Shown here one piece after another: positions 45,639-54,080 of a DNA stretch of 54,080 nt. Made by a program: the position numbers and the translations under genes. How positions within the stretch are numbered: the stretch's first letter is position 1; each line of letters begins with the position of its first letter. The DNA comes from Candidatus Parabeggiatoa sp. HSG14. Its GTDB lineage: Bacteria; Pseudomonadota; Gammaproteobacteria; Beggiatoales; Beggiatoaceae. The DNA lies in assembly GCA_030378085.1 (NCBI GenBank), contig JAUCGK010000003.1, positions 1-54,080 on the forward strand, in the 5' to 3' direction. The notes under the pieces were generated by a model. That model was not told where the DNA came from, searched no databases, and saw only the letters and a list, made by a program, of their open reading frames with translations.

Positions 45639-46103
45639 CTAAGTTGTTTCTGATTGTTCAAGGGGTTCTAACTGCAAATTCAAATGTTTTACCAAAGCCG
45701 CACCACTACAAACACAAGCTATTTTTTCTTGATAAACTAACAATTGTCTAACAGGGGAACCAACTATCCTCATTACTGGATGTAATTCTTGAGGATGAAG
45801 ATGTTCCCGTTTAAAATTAATATTTTCTACTTCATCACAAGTAATCCCTAAAGGTTGTTGCTCATTTTTAAGTAACACAAAATATTCGCGACTTTTTGGT
45901 ATTTCCGATAATAGAGATAAATCTTTAGCTAAGCAAAACACAGGTGATTCATTACCATGTCCAAAAAACCAGCCTATAACACTTGTAGAAGAACGTGTTA
46001 TTTGGACATCGGCAATTATTTCTACTGATTCCACTTCTTCTTGAGGAATAAATAAATACCTTCCATCAAATACTAATAAAACATATAGGGGTATTCTTTC
46101 CAT
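45639..46103 (-). CDS. CheW-like chemosensory adaptor (ChpC-like position)
   Basis: 154 residues of CheW type: YVLLVFDGRYLFIPQEEVES at the start, IGWFFGHGNESPVFCLAKDL in the middle, and YFVLLKNEQQPLGITCDEV then. It begins 26 bp after the ChpA-like stop, the position of chpC in the Pseudomonas pil-chp cluster. It is less well conserved than a classic CheW. Probably a scaffold between the kinase and receptors. Confidence 0.75.
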   Translation of the reverse strand: MERIPLYVLLVFDGRYLFIPQEEVESVEIIADVQITRSSTSVIGWFFGHGNESPVFCLAKDLSLLSEIPKSREYFVLLKNEQQPLGITCDEVENINFKREHLHPQELHPVMRIVGSPVRQLLVYQEKIACVCSGAALVKHLNLQLEPLEQSETT

Positions 46104-46128
46104 TTTTGATTATTTTTAGTTATTAAGT

Positions 46129-49100
46129 TTATCCTGCTAAAGCTTTGTCAATTAAGCCCAACAATTCTACTTCTTGATAAGGCTTTGTCAAATAAGCACT
46201 GACACCAGCTGTTTGAGCTTGTTGACGATGTTTTTCTGTAGTCCGTGAGGTAATCATAAAAATAGGTAGATTTTGTGTATTTTGATTAGCTCGAACATGG
46301 GCTGTAAGTTCTAATCCGTTCATACGTGGCATTTCCATATCAACCAACATAACATTAGGACGCTTTTCATGCATAATTTCAATGGCTTCTAGTCCATCTT
46401 TTGCCAACAAAGTTTCAAAACCGGCCTCTTCAACCAACAATGACAAGGACTTTCTAACACTTAATGAATCGTCAACAATCATAACACAAGGTGCAGCAGC
46501 CGCTTGCATAACCTCCCCATCAGGCTGCTGTTCATTGATATAAGAGGACATTGCTGTTTGCATTTGTGAACGCAACAATTCAGGTGCGTCTAAAAGTGGC
46601 ACCAAACTACCATTACCAAGGATGGATGCCCCCGCAACACCATGAATTTTAGTCACGTATTTTCCCATGTTTTTCATAACTAAATCATGGGTATCTAAAA
46701 GTTCATCAACGATAACCGCCGTAATACCCGTTTCGTCATGTACTAAGATAATAGGACGAGTCTCATAATCCTCAAGTCCATTTTTATCTCCCTGCATGTT
46801 CAATAAATCTGCTAAATATTTTAAGGCATAAAAGTCTTTACCTTTTTTTAAGGTAATCTCATCACCTATCTTATGAAAGTCTCCCACCCCAGGGGCTAAG
46901 GCTTGTTCCAACGTACTGGTAGGAATCCCAAATCGAAGGTTTCCAACGCGCACTAATAACACATGTACTGTTACCAACGTCATTGGCAACTTAATTAACA
47001 TCGTTGTGCCTTTACCCGTCTCTGATAAGATATCAAGCGTTCCTTTCATCTGACGAATATTGGTATGTACAACATCCATTCCAACACCCCGTCCTGATAC
47101 TTGTGTGACACCCGATTTAGTTGAAAATCCTGACGTTAAAATTAAACGTGCTAATTCTTTTTCAGAAAGTTCTTGATTTTCTGTAATTAATCCACGTTGA
47201 ACCGCAGTAAAACGAATGTTGGTATAATTCAATCCTTGACCATCATCTTGACAACTGACCACAATATTATTGCCTTCGCGATAGAAACTAAGCTTGATTG
47301 TACCTGCTTCTGGTTTTCCTAAAAGAATACGCTCATCAGTTGCTTCTAAGCCATGATCAACCGAATTACGCAGAATATGTTGTAATGGGTCACCAAGGTT
47401 ATTCAAAACATCACTATCAATCAAAATATCCGTACCTGTTACTTCAAGCTCCGCTTTTTTGCCTGTCATACGACAAGTTTGGCGAATATTACGCTGCACT
47501 TTAGCAACGACAGTACTCACAGGTACCATGCGCGTTGTCATAATGTTGGCTTGAAATTCTTTATTCAACCGTTCTTGGTGAATAAACATGGTTTCTAGTT
47601 CACCTAAATCTTCGCGTATTGACATTCCTAATTCGCGGTTATCTGCAATAGATTCAATAAAACTATGTGCAACGCTATGTAATTCATTATATTCTTCAAA
47701 TTCCAAGGGATCAAAATCTTCATCCTGTTCATTAACGTTTGCTCTTTTGTGGCGATTTTCTACGCCTGTAATACCACGTATATCGACCAGATTTTCGAGT
47801 TCAAAAGTTTTTTGCTGAAGTTCCAAATTTTGTTCAGTTAAAGAACGTGTATCATGCATCACATGTTTTAATCTTTCTTGAATTTGCCCAACAGAAATTG
47901 ACAATTCACCAACCAAACGCATCAAATCATCAACTGTTTTTGTGGGTACTCTCAAAAATTGTTCTGGTGTAGCTGCATCACCGCCGCCCTGTTTTTGCTT
48001 GGTTTCAGATTTACTGGCAGCTTTAGGTTTATCTGTTGTAGGAACAGGTGCGCTTTCTTGAACAGGTGTCGGACGACTTTGTGCAGGTGGCGCATCAAGC
48101 TTGCCTTTATCAATTCGGTTTGCCCAATCCAATACGGCTTGTAAAACTTGTAATGCTTGTGGTGGTGGTTCATCTTGCCCCAGCAAAGCATCAACCATAA
48201 TTTCCAAACAATCAGCAGCCTCTATCATTGTATCTGTTAATTCTTTAGGCGGCACCACTTGATGTTTGGCAAGATATTCTAGAGTATCTTCAAGGTGATG
48301 GGCAATATTGGCTATACCTTTAATGCCAATAATATTCGATGAACCTTTTAATGTGTGAGCAATACGTTGGGCTTTTTCAATTTCTGACGTTTCATTTTCT
48401 TGAATAATATTTTGAATACTGGTTGAAAAATCTTGAGCATGTTGAGGGGCTTCTTGTAAATAAGCTTCCAATAGTTCCGGATTAATATCTTCTGGAATAG
48501 TTAATAAGACATCGTCAGGACTTGCTTGAGTTTGACGCTGATCAACTTCTTCTTCTGACTCTTCTGCTGTTGAACCAGCCGTCAACTGTTTTAATAAAGT
48601 ATAAGCAGCATCATCAGTTAAAGCTTGTGCCCATTGCGGTTCTCGAAAATGATTAACTAACGGAACGACATTATCATTCGGCGATTGTAGATAACCCAAT
48701 ATCGAATTAGGCCATTTTTCTAACACTTTTTTGGCTTTTTTTCTAGCAGCCAAATCCTGAGATTTTAAGAGAGTGACATTATCAACAATAAAAGTACAAA
48801 CCGCTTGTAGCCCTTCTAAGCTCATCATTTCTGCGGCCATATTTAAACGCTGAACATTTTCCGTATAATTTTCAGAGGCTTCTTCAAATCCTGCTTCTGT
48901 GTTAGTAAGCGTTGTAAATTTATTCAATTCCTTTGCTAAATCCTCTTTAGCAAAATCCAACTCACTCGTGAGGATTTCCACAACCTCTGCACTACCTAAC
49001 GAGATATCACCACTTTCCTCCATTTTAAGAGGTGTCATCTCAGAAACACTGCTGGTTTCCTTTTCTTCTATTTCTACCGTTTTTTGAGTGGTTTCTGCTG

Positions 49101-52100
49101 GATTTTCTTCTACACTTTCTTGTATATCTGCTTTATCAGAAGATTTAGTAAGTAGTATTAATAAGTGAGATGCAATATTTTCCGCTAAAGGTATTGGCCA
49201 GCCTGGTTCTTGCACAAAAGCGACTAAGTGAGGTGCGCCTGAAACAGGTGATTGCAAATACTCTAAAACTTTTGTCGGCCATTGTTTAAAATACGTTTGT
49301 GTAACAAGTTTAGTGGCTTGATCCTGCATACTAAATGCCATCAAATTATCATTGACAAAAGTACAGATTTCTTGCAGCCCACTTAAGCCTGCCATATCAG
49401 CAGCATCCCATATATCCTGTACTTTATTCGTATAATCTTCAATAGCTTCTAAAAAAGCGGGATTTTCATTTTCCATAGATACACATACCTCAAGGACTGC
49501 TGACAATTCTTCAGCGACCTCCGTAATTTGGGCACACACCAATTCCAGTATATCTGGTGCTGCCAAGCTAATAGTTGTTTCGGCTGGAACCTCTATATTG
49601 GGTTGTTCCTGATGCCTTTTTGTTAAATTATTTTGTAATAGTTCAGCCGCTGCGTTATCAATATGAGTAGGCCAATATGTACTTTGCAAAAGATCAACAA
49701 GTGCTGTGGTTTCTTGATCTGGGTTTTGCAAGTATGCCACTACTAATAAAGGCCATGTTGCCAATATATCGTATATTTGTTCTCTTTTTGATATTGGTTC
49801 TCCACTCAATACCATCACATTATCATTGATAAACGTACAAACTTCTTGCAACCCATCTAATGCAGCCATTTCAGCAGCATCCCAAATTGCTTGGACATTT
49901 TCGGTATAAGACTCAACGGCTTCTAATAATATCTCACTACCATCTTCCGCTTTTATAAATTGCTCAAGCGTTTGATTCAGTGATTCTGCTACATCGTTAA
50001 TTTGTCCTATTAATAATTCAAGTATATCAGGATCGGCTAAAACAATTTTCTCTTTTTTATTTTCTTGTATTTGATTATCTGAATCAACAACAGGTGCAAT
50101 ATCTGTCTGTACTGTATCAGTCACTGGCAATAAATGCTGTCGTAACTGGGAAGCTGCCTCATTATCAAGTGGTGCTGGCCATTCGGTACGCTGCATAAGA
50201 TTAAGCAACGTATCTGTACCTTCCCCTGGGCTTTGTAAATATGCCACTACACATTGAGGCCATATTGCCAAAGGTTCATGCACCTTACTTCTGGCAGATA
50301 TTGGCTCACCACTTAATGCCATGATATTATCATTAATAAACGTACAAACTTCCTGCAACCCACCTAATGCGGCCATTTCACCAGCATCCCAAATCGCTTG
50401 AACATTTTCAGTATAAGATTCAACCGCTTCTAATAATGTCTCACTAAAGTCTTCTGCTTTTATTAAGTGATCAAGCGTTTGATTTAAGGATTCTGCCACA
50501 TCATTAATTTGTCCAATTAATAAATCAAGTATATCAGGATCGGCTAGTAGAATAATTTCCGGTTTTTTATTTTCTTCTATCTGATTTTTTTCGTCCTCAA
50601 CAATAAGTATTGCATCTGTCTTTGCTGTATCAATCGTTGGCAATAAATGCTGTCGTAACAGGGAGGCTGCCTCATTATCAAGTGGTGCTGGCCATTCGGT
50701 ACGTTGCATAAGATTAAGCAAAGTATCTGTACCTTTTACTGGAGTTTGTAAATACATCACCACACATTGAGGCCATATTGCTAAAGGTTCATTTACCTTA
50801 CTTCTCGCAGATATTGGCTCACCGCTCAATGCCATGATATTATCATTAATAAACGTACAAACTTCCTGCAAACCGCCTAATGCAGCCATTTCTGCGGCAT
50901 CCCAAATCGCTTGGACATTTTCAGTATAAGATTCAACCGCTTCTAATAATATCTCACTAAAGTCTTCCGCCTTTATTAAGTGATCAAGCGTTTTGTTTAG
51001 GGATTCTGCTACGTCATTGATTTGTCCAACTAATAAATCAATGATATCAGGTGATGCTAATTCAACCAATATTGGTTGCGCTGATTCTTTTGGTATTTTT
51101 TGTACTTCTTTAGCAGTTAATTCTAACTGATGACTGGTTTCTTCCAGATTCTCATTATCCTTATTTTCCATTTTTTCATGGAGAGATTTTTCCACTTTAG
51201 GTAATTCTTCTTCACTAGATAGTTCATCAGGAAGCGTTAATTCTTCAGTATTGCTTTTATGGAGAGATTTTTCCACCTTAGGTAATTCTTTTTTACTAGG
51301 TAGTTTATCAGGAAGCGTTAAATCTTCAGTATTGCGTTTAATGTCAGTTGATTCATTTTCATCCGTAGTCGCTAATTTCTCATTATTAGGTATTCCCTCA
51401 TTATCTAGTAATTCTTCTGGAGTAGGTATTCCTGTATCATCTATGGATAGTAATTCCGTTGTCTCCAATTCTACTTCAGTAGGTAATTCCTCCATAGTGC
51501 TTAGTTCTACTTCATCATTAGGTAATTCTTGTAAAGCAGGCAATTCTATTTCATCAGTGAGTAGCAATTCTTCTGTAAAGACTAAATCCAAATCAGTAAG
51601 TGGTAATTCTTCTGTCACTAATTCATCATCAAACAATTCATTTGAAACAGGTAACTCTATCTCATCAGTGAGTGGTAATTCTTCTGTGTCTGTCATTAAT
51701 TCTTCACCAGACAATTCATCCGTAACCGCTATTTCTTTAGCTTGTTCTACATTATTATCATTAAATTTTTCTGTTATAACTAATTCTTTTTCTCCAGAAG
51801 TTAATTGTGTTTCATCACTTACTATTTCTTCATTTGCAATGCGTAATTCTTCCTCTTCGCTTTCCTCAGTCAATTCCATCTCTTCAGTAGATAATTTTTT
51901 TGCGATAACTTCTTTTTGTGGAACAAGAAAAGATGGAATGGGGTTTTCATCATCTTGTTCATCAAGCTCAACATTAACTTCTTCTTCAAGATCGTTGTTT
52001 TCCTCATTTTTTCTTTCAAAGTTCTGCATATCCCTTGAATCATTATAAGTAGAGATATTATCTAATGTAGTCTTTGTTTCACTTGAAGCGGGATAGGATG

Positions 52101-53925
52101 GTTCAAAAATAGAATTACCATCATCATCTTCTTCTGGTTCATCTTCTTCTGGCTCATCTAACCATGAGGATTCTTTAAATTCCCAACTATCACCAATGTT
52201 TACATTTTCTGCTATCCAAGCTGCTCCTATTTCCGATTCGGATTCAGAAATATCAGGAATATTTAAGGATTCCGATTCATCGGTTTCTACTTCGTCCCTC
52301 GAAACAAGAGGTGGTGATGAATCAGAAGTAGAGATGAGCTTATTATTTTGTTTAGATACTTCTTCTTCGCTGGGTTTGTCATTGGGTTTACTTGTTTCTA
52401 CAACAACCTGACTAGAACAATCTTGTATCAATCGACTTAATAAATCGTTTGCTTGATCATCTGACATTGCAATTGGCCAAGATTTAAGGCGTAATAGTTC
52501 CATTAGTGGTTGGATGCCAGGGCTAGCCATTTGTAGATAATCAAGTATTCGCTGGGGCCATAATGTAAATTGTTTTTGTCGTCTCACTCTTTCAGATTGA
52601 GATAATGAGGACAATTCAAACACATTATCATTTACAAAAATGCAAATTTCTTGAAGACCTTTCAATCCTATTTTTTCGGAAAGTTCCCAAAATGACTGCA
52701 CTGTATTGGTATATTGATTAATTCCTTCAAAAAAATTTTCATCTTCCGAATCAAGTGTCATAATTTGTTTTAAAGCAATAGATAATGTATCGCTCATTTC
52801 AACAATTTTATTAAACAATTTTACTAATACTTGATATTCTGGCGTACCAAATGGAACCCACAATGTAGGGGCAGAGATATTTGTATCTCCTACTTCGTTT
52901 TGTTGAGATTCTTCATTATTATTGCTTGAATTTTCAAGGGATTGTTGCTTATAAGGAGCTTCATTCAATAATTCGGCATCTAATTCAGTCAATTCAGTGT
53001 TCAAAAATTCAAATAAGCTATCTTCTGAATCTTGCTGAGACTTATTGCCTAAATTCTCAACAGTGTCTGTGTCCTCTTGAATTTTTTTATTCTTTGAATG
53101 ATTCGTTGGTTGTTGGACATTCTTAGAAGATTCTTTCAATAGTTCAACATTGAAGTCAGTTAATTTAGCACGAGTTGGTTGTGATATTTTTTCTGCTGTT
53201 TCACCGAACAAGTCAGTCATTTCAACATTTGTTGATTGTGTTGTCGATTTTTCTGGAATTTGATTATCTAACTGAGTTAATTCAACACTACTTGTTGATT
53301 GTATTGCTTCTTTTCGCATTTCATTTTCTAATTTAGTCAATTCAACACTCGTTGATTGTATCGCTTCTTCTCGCATTTCCTCTTCTGTATTATTTATACT
53401 GGAAGCAGACTGGTGTTCGGTAACTTCTTTTGAATTTTCTGAAAGCGGAAAATCGCCTGAAAATAAATCAGTTATCTTTACAGGTTGACTCTTAATTTTT
53501 AGATTTATAATATCTTTATTTAAACTGTCAATAATTTGTACTGCTTGTTCATTGGAACAAGGTTGTGACCATTGTGCATTCTTGAGATAATTAATTAATT
53601 GATTATGAGTCACCGGATCAGTTGGTAAATAGAGATAATTTGAAATTAACCGGGGCCAACGTTCAATTTCAGCGCAAAGTGCTTTGCGTTGTTCCAAATC
53701 TAGTGCTGGCAACTCGACTAAATTTTGGCATAGTTGCTGACAAATGGCAGGTAAACCGGTTAGTCTCGCTTTAATTGCCATGTTTTCTAAGCTTGTTACA
53801 TAGTTATATGCCGTTTCAAGGGCATGAATCCCACAATCTTCTTCTATCACCACGGTAACCAATGCTTCATACAAAATATAAGTTTCATTGGCAATTTTAG
53901 TTTGTAAATTTTTTAGTGGTTCCAT
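46129..53925 (-). CDS. chpA: ChpA-like giant hybrid chemotaxis histidine kinase
   Basis: About 2598 residues. ATG 53925 is chosen since AAGGA stands 8 bases before it; the ATG at 53934 overlaps that site. Order: seven related all-helical domains, each with a core like GLQEVCTFINDN (at about 53.7, 52.6, 50.8, 50.3, 49.8, 49.3 and 48.8 kb); a long Asp/Glu-rich linker with ELPLTDEIELP-type repeats (52.4-51.1 kb); a true Hpt with HTLKGSS near 1857; a Pro-rich linker; H-dimer (LMRLVGELSISVGQ); HATPase (LRNSVDHGLE, GFSTKSGVTQVSGRGVGMDV); a CheW domain; and a REC domain with VDDS and VDMEMPRMNG near 2478-2525. In Pseudomonas ChpA controls twitching and cAMP. The receptors and PilG/H partners are outside the window. 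Confidence 0.9.
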   Translation of the reverse strand: MEPLKNLQTKIANETYILYEALVTVVIEEDCGIHALETAYNYVTSLENMAIKARLTGLPAICQQLCQNLVELPALDLEQRKALCAEIERWPRLISNYLYLPTDPVTHNQLINYLKNAQWSQPCSNEQAVQIIDSLNKDIINLKIKSQPVKITDLFSGDFPLSENSKEVTEHQSASSINNTEEEMREEAIQSTSVELTKLENEMRKEAIQSTSSVELTQLDNQIPEKSTTQSTNVEMTDLFGETAEKISQPTRAKLTDFNVELLKESSKNVQQPTNHSKNKKIQEDTDTVENLGNKSQQDSEDSLFEFLNTELTELDAELLNEAPYKQQSLENSSNNNEESQQNEVGDTNISAPTLWVPFGTPEYQVLVKLFNKIVEMSDTLSIALKQIMTLDSEDENFFEGINQYTNTVQSFWELSEKIGLKGLQEICIFVNDNVFELSSLSQSERVRRQKQFTLWPQRILDYLQMASPGIQPLMELLRLKSWPIAMSDDQANDLLSRLIQDCSSQVVVETSKPNDKPSEEEVSKQNNKLISTSDSSPPLVSRDEVETDESESLNIPDISESESEIGAAWIAENVNIGDSWEFKESSWLDEPEEDEPEEDDDGNSIFEPSYPASSETKTTLDNISTYNDSRDMQNFERKNEENNDLEEEVNVELDEQDDENPIPSFLVPQKEVIAKKLSTEEMELTEESEEEELRIANEEIVSDETQLTSGEKELVITEKFNDNNVEQAKEIAVTDELSGEELMTDTEELPLTDEIELPVSNELFDDELVTEELPLTDLDLVFTEELLLTDEIELPALQELPNDEVELSTMEELPTEVELETTELLSIDDTGIPTPEELLDNEGIPNNEKLATTDENESTDIKRNTEDLTLPDKLPSKKELPKVEKSLHKSNTEELTLPDELSSEEELPKVEKSLHEKMENKDNENLEETSHQLELTAKEVQKIPKESAQPILVELASPDIIDLLVGQINDVAESLNKTLDHLIKAEDFSEILLEAVESYTENVQAIWDAAEMAALGGLQEVCTFINDNIMALSGEPISARSKVNEPLAIWPQCVVMYLQTPVKGTDTLLNLMQRTEWPAPLDNEAASLLRQHLLPTIDTAKTDAILIVEDEKNQIEENKKPEIILLADPDILDLLIGQINDVAESLNQTLDHLIKAEDFSETLLEAVESYTENVQAIWDAGEMAALGGLQEVCTFINDNIMALSGEPISARSKVHEPLAIWPQCVVAYLQSPGEGTDTLLNLMQRTEWPAPLDNEAASQLRQHLLPVTDTVQTDIAPVVDSDNQIQENKKEKIVLADPDILELLIGQINDVAESLNQTLEQFIKAEDGSEILLEAVESYTENVQAIWDAAEMAALDGLQEVCTFINDNVMVLSGEPISKREQIYDILATWPLLVVAYLQNPDQETTALVDLLQSTYWPTHIDNAAAELLQNNLTKRHQEQPNIEVPAETTISLAAPDILELVCAQITEVAEELSAVLEVCVSMENENPAFLEAIEDYTNKVQDIWDAADMAGLSGLQEICTFVNDNLMAFSMQDQATKLVTQTYFKQWPTKVLEYLQSPVSGAPHLVAFVQEPGWPIPLAENIASHLLILLTKSSDKADIQESVEENPAETTQKTVEIEEKETSSVSEMTPLKMEESGDISLGSAEVVEILTSELDFAKEDLAKELNKFTTLTNTEAGFEEASENYTENVQRLNMAAEMMSLEGLQAVCTFIVDNVTLLKSQDLAARKKAKKVLEKWPNSILGYLQSPNDNVVPLVNHFREPQWAQALTDDAAYTLLKQLTAGSTAEESEEEVDQRQTQASPDDVLLTIPEDINPELLEAYLQEAPQHAQDFSTSIQNIIQENETSEIEKAQRIAHTLKGSSNIIGIKGIANIAHHLEDTLEYLAKHQVVPPKELTDTMIEAADCLEIMVDALLGQDEPPPQALQVLQAVLDWANRIDKGKLDAPPAQSRPTPVQESAPVPTTDKPKAASKSETKQKQGGGDAATPEQFLRVPTKTVDDLMRLVGELSISVGQIQERLKHVMHDTRSLTEQNLELQQKTFELENLVDIRGITGVENRHKRANVNEQDEDFDPLEFEEYNELHSVAHSFIESIADNRELGMSIREDLGELETMFIHQERLNKEFQANIMTTRMVPVSTVVAKVQRNIRQTCRMTGKKAELEVTGTDILIDSDVLNNLGDPLQHILRNSVDHGLEATDERILLGKPEAGTIKLSFYREGNNIVVSCQDDGQGLNYTNIRFTAVQRGLITENQELSEKELARLILTSGFSTKSGVTQVSGRGVGMDVVHTNIRQMKGTLDILSETGKGTTMLIKLPMTLVTVHVLLVRVGNLRFGIPTSTLEQALAPGVGDFHKIGDEITLKKGKDFYALKYLADLLNMQGDKNGLEDYETRPIILVHDETGITAVIVDELLDTHDLVMKNMGKYVTKIHGVAGASILGNGSLVPLLDAPELLRSQMQTAMSSYINEQQPDGEVMQAAAAPCVMIVDDSLSVRKSLSLLVEEAGFETLLAKDGLEAIEIMHEKRPNVMLVDMEMPRMNGLELTAHVRANQNTQNLPIFMITSRTTEKHRQQAQTAGVSAYLTKPYQEVELLGLIDKALAG
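49730..50960 (-). repeat. Three near-identical domain repeats within the ChpA-like gene
   Basis: The DNA coding for domains 3, 4 and 5 (about 50.98-50.65, 50.51-50.12 and 50.0-49.65 kb) is nearly identical over long stretches, for example TAATGCAGCCATTTC and AACGTACAAACTTC. Domains 3 and 4 are the closest. This indicates recent expansion in a coding tandem array. Confidence 0.75.
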
Positions 53926-54004
53926 AAAAATCATCCTTAATTATTATTAATACATTTGCTAAGATGGTTGCAGCTAAATAAAATACCCTGAACGAAATTA
54001 CAAT

Positions 54005-54033
54005 AAACCAAGTTTTTTCAAAAAATTTGGTTT
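54005..54033. repeat. Hairpin repeat upstream of the ChpA-like gene
   Basis: AAACCAAGTTTTTTC is followed by a near-complement AAAAAATTTGGTTT. Related to 36519-36548. It lies 80 bp upstream of the ChpA-like start, in a region where a promoter is expected; no boxes were recognised. Confidence 0.55.
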
Positions 54034-54080
54034 CTACTGGTATATCATTTTTCTGTTATCACTCAAATCAACATTAAAGT

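Noticed and set aside
49730-50960. Regular repeats that could suggest a CRISPR array
   Set aside because: The units are hundreds of bases long and in frame within one coding sequence; no short direct repeats with unique spacers and no cas genes are present anywhere in the window.
51251-52048. 265-residue plus-strand open frame, Ser-rich
   Set aside because: It is the reverse reading of the Glu/Asp/Leu-rich linker of the ChpA-like kinase (GAA/GAT codons become TTC/ATC/AGT-like); no ribosome site and no domain.
1-54080. tRNA, rRNA, riboswitches and small RNA genes
   Set aside because: I scanned for cloverleaf ends, conserved rRNA stretches and common riboswitch cores and saw none; a covariance-model search would be needed to exclude weak ones.

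Overview
The window looks like chromosome of an AT-rich, large filamentous sulfur-oxidising gammaproteobacterium (Beggiatoa/Thiotrichaceae-like). This is inferred from gammaproteobacterial-type complex I proteins, a ChpA-type giant chemotaxis kinase, a very large secreted multidomain protein, a XisH/XisI pair and a very high load of small palindromic elements. The species is not proven. Every gene I can support lies on the minus strand.

Layout from low to high coordinate (transcription runs the other way). 1-1420: a Sfp-type phosphopantetheinyl transferase with palindromic repeats. 1421-9412: one 2663-residue exported protein (two LamG-like modules, beta helix, Fn3, InlB-like and Calx-beta domains, 11-residue repeats). 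9413-11216: no genes, but a cluster of MITE-like elements with terminal inverted repeats, including one element inserted inside another. 11217-28175: a defence and toxin-antitoxin island. It holds an EcoRV-like restriction-modification pair whose endonuclease is split by a 98-bp repeat, a nuclease-methylase-specificity fusion, two ATPase plus TOPRIM-like/DUF4276 pairs, a Txe/YoeB pair, XisH/XisI, a PD-(D/E)XK-ParA fusion with a ParB-HhH partner, two directly repeated decayed vapBC loci, and a mini-methyltransferase with an unknown partner. 28323-41684: complex I genes nuoM, L, K, J, I, H, G. They are interrupted by a multihaem cytochrome c (between L and K) and by an amidase, a DUF2259-like protein and a YwqK-like protein (between J and I). 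nuoN and nuoA-F are absent from the window. 41685-42959: gene-free, repeat-rich. 42960-44352: an enediyne-type thioesterase and a tandemly duplicated SnoaL-like protein. 44513-53925: a small exported protein, two CheW-like proteins and a 2598-residue ChpA-like hybrid kinase that probably controls twitching or gliding.

The strongest leads are: (i) the EcoRV-like endonuclease, where in-silico removal of exactly 98 bp restores an open frame that fits the EcoRV N-terminus; (ii) the nuclease-ParA/ParB-HhH operon, a combination I do not recognise as a described system; (iii) two vapBC copies with different, complementary lesions bounding much of the island; (iv) a pattern in which toxic effectors are broken while their antidote or ATPase partners stay intact; (v) the scattered nuo operon, with a nuoM-like scrap at the edge of the island.
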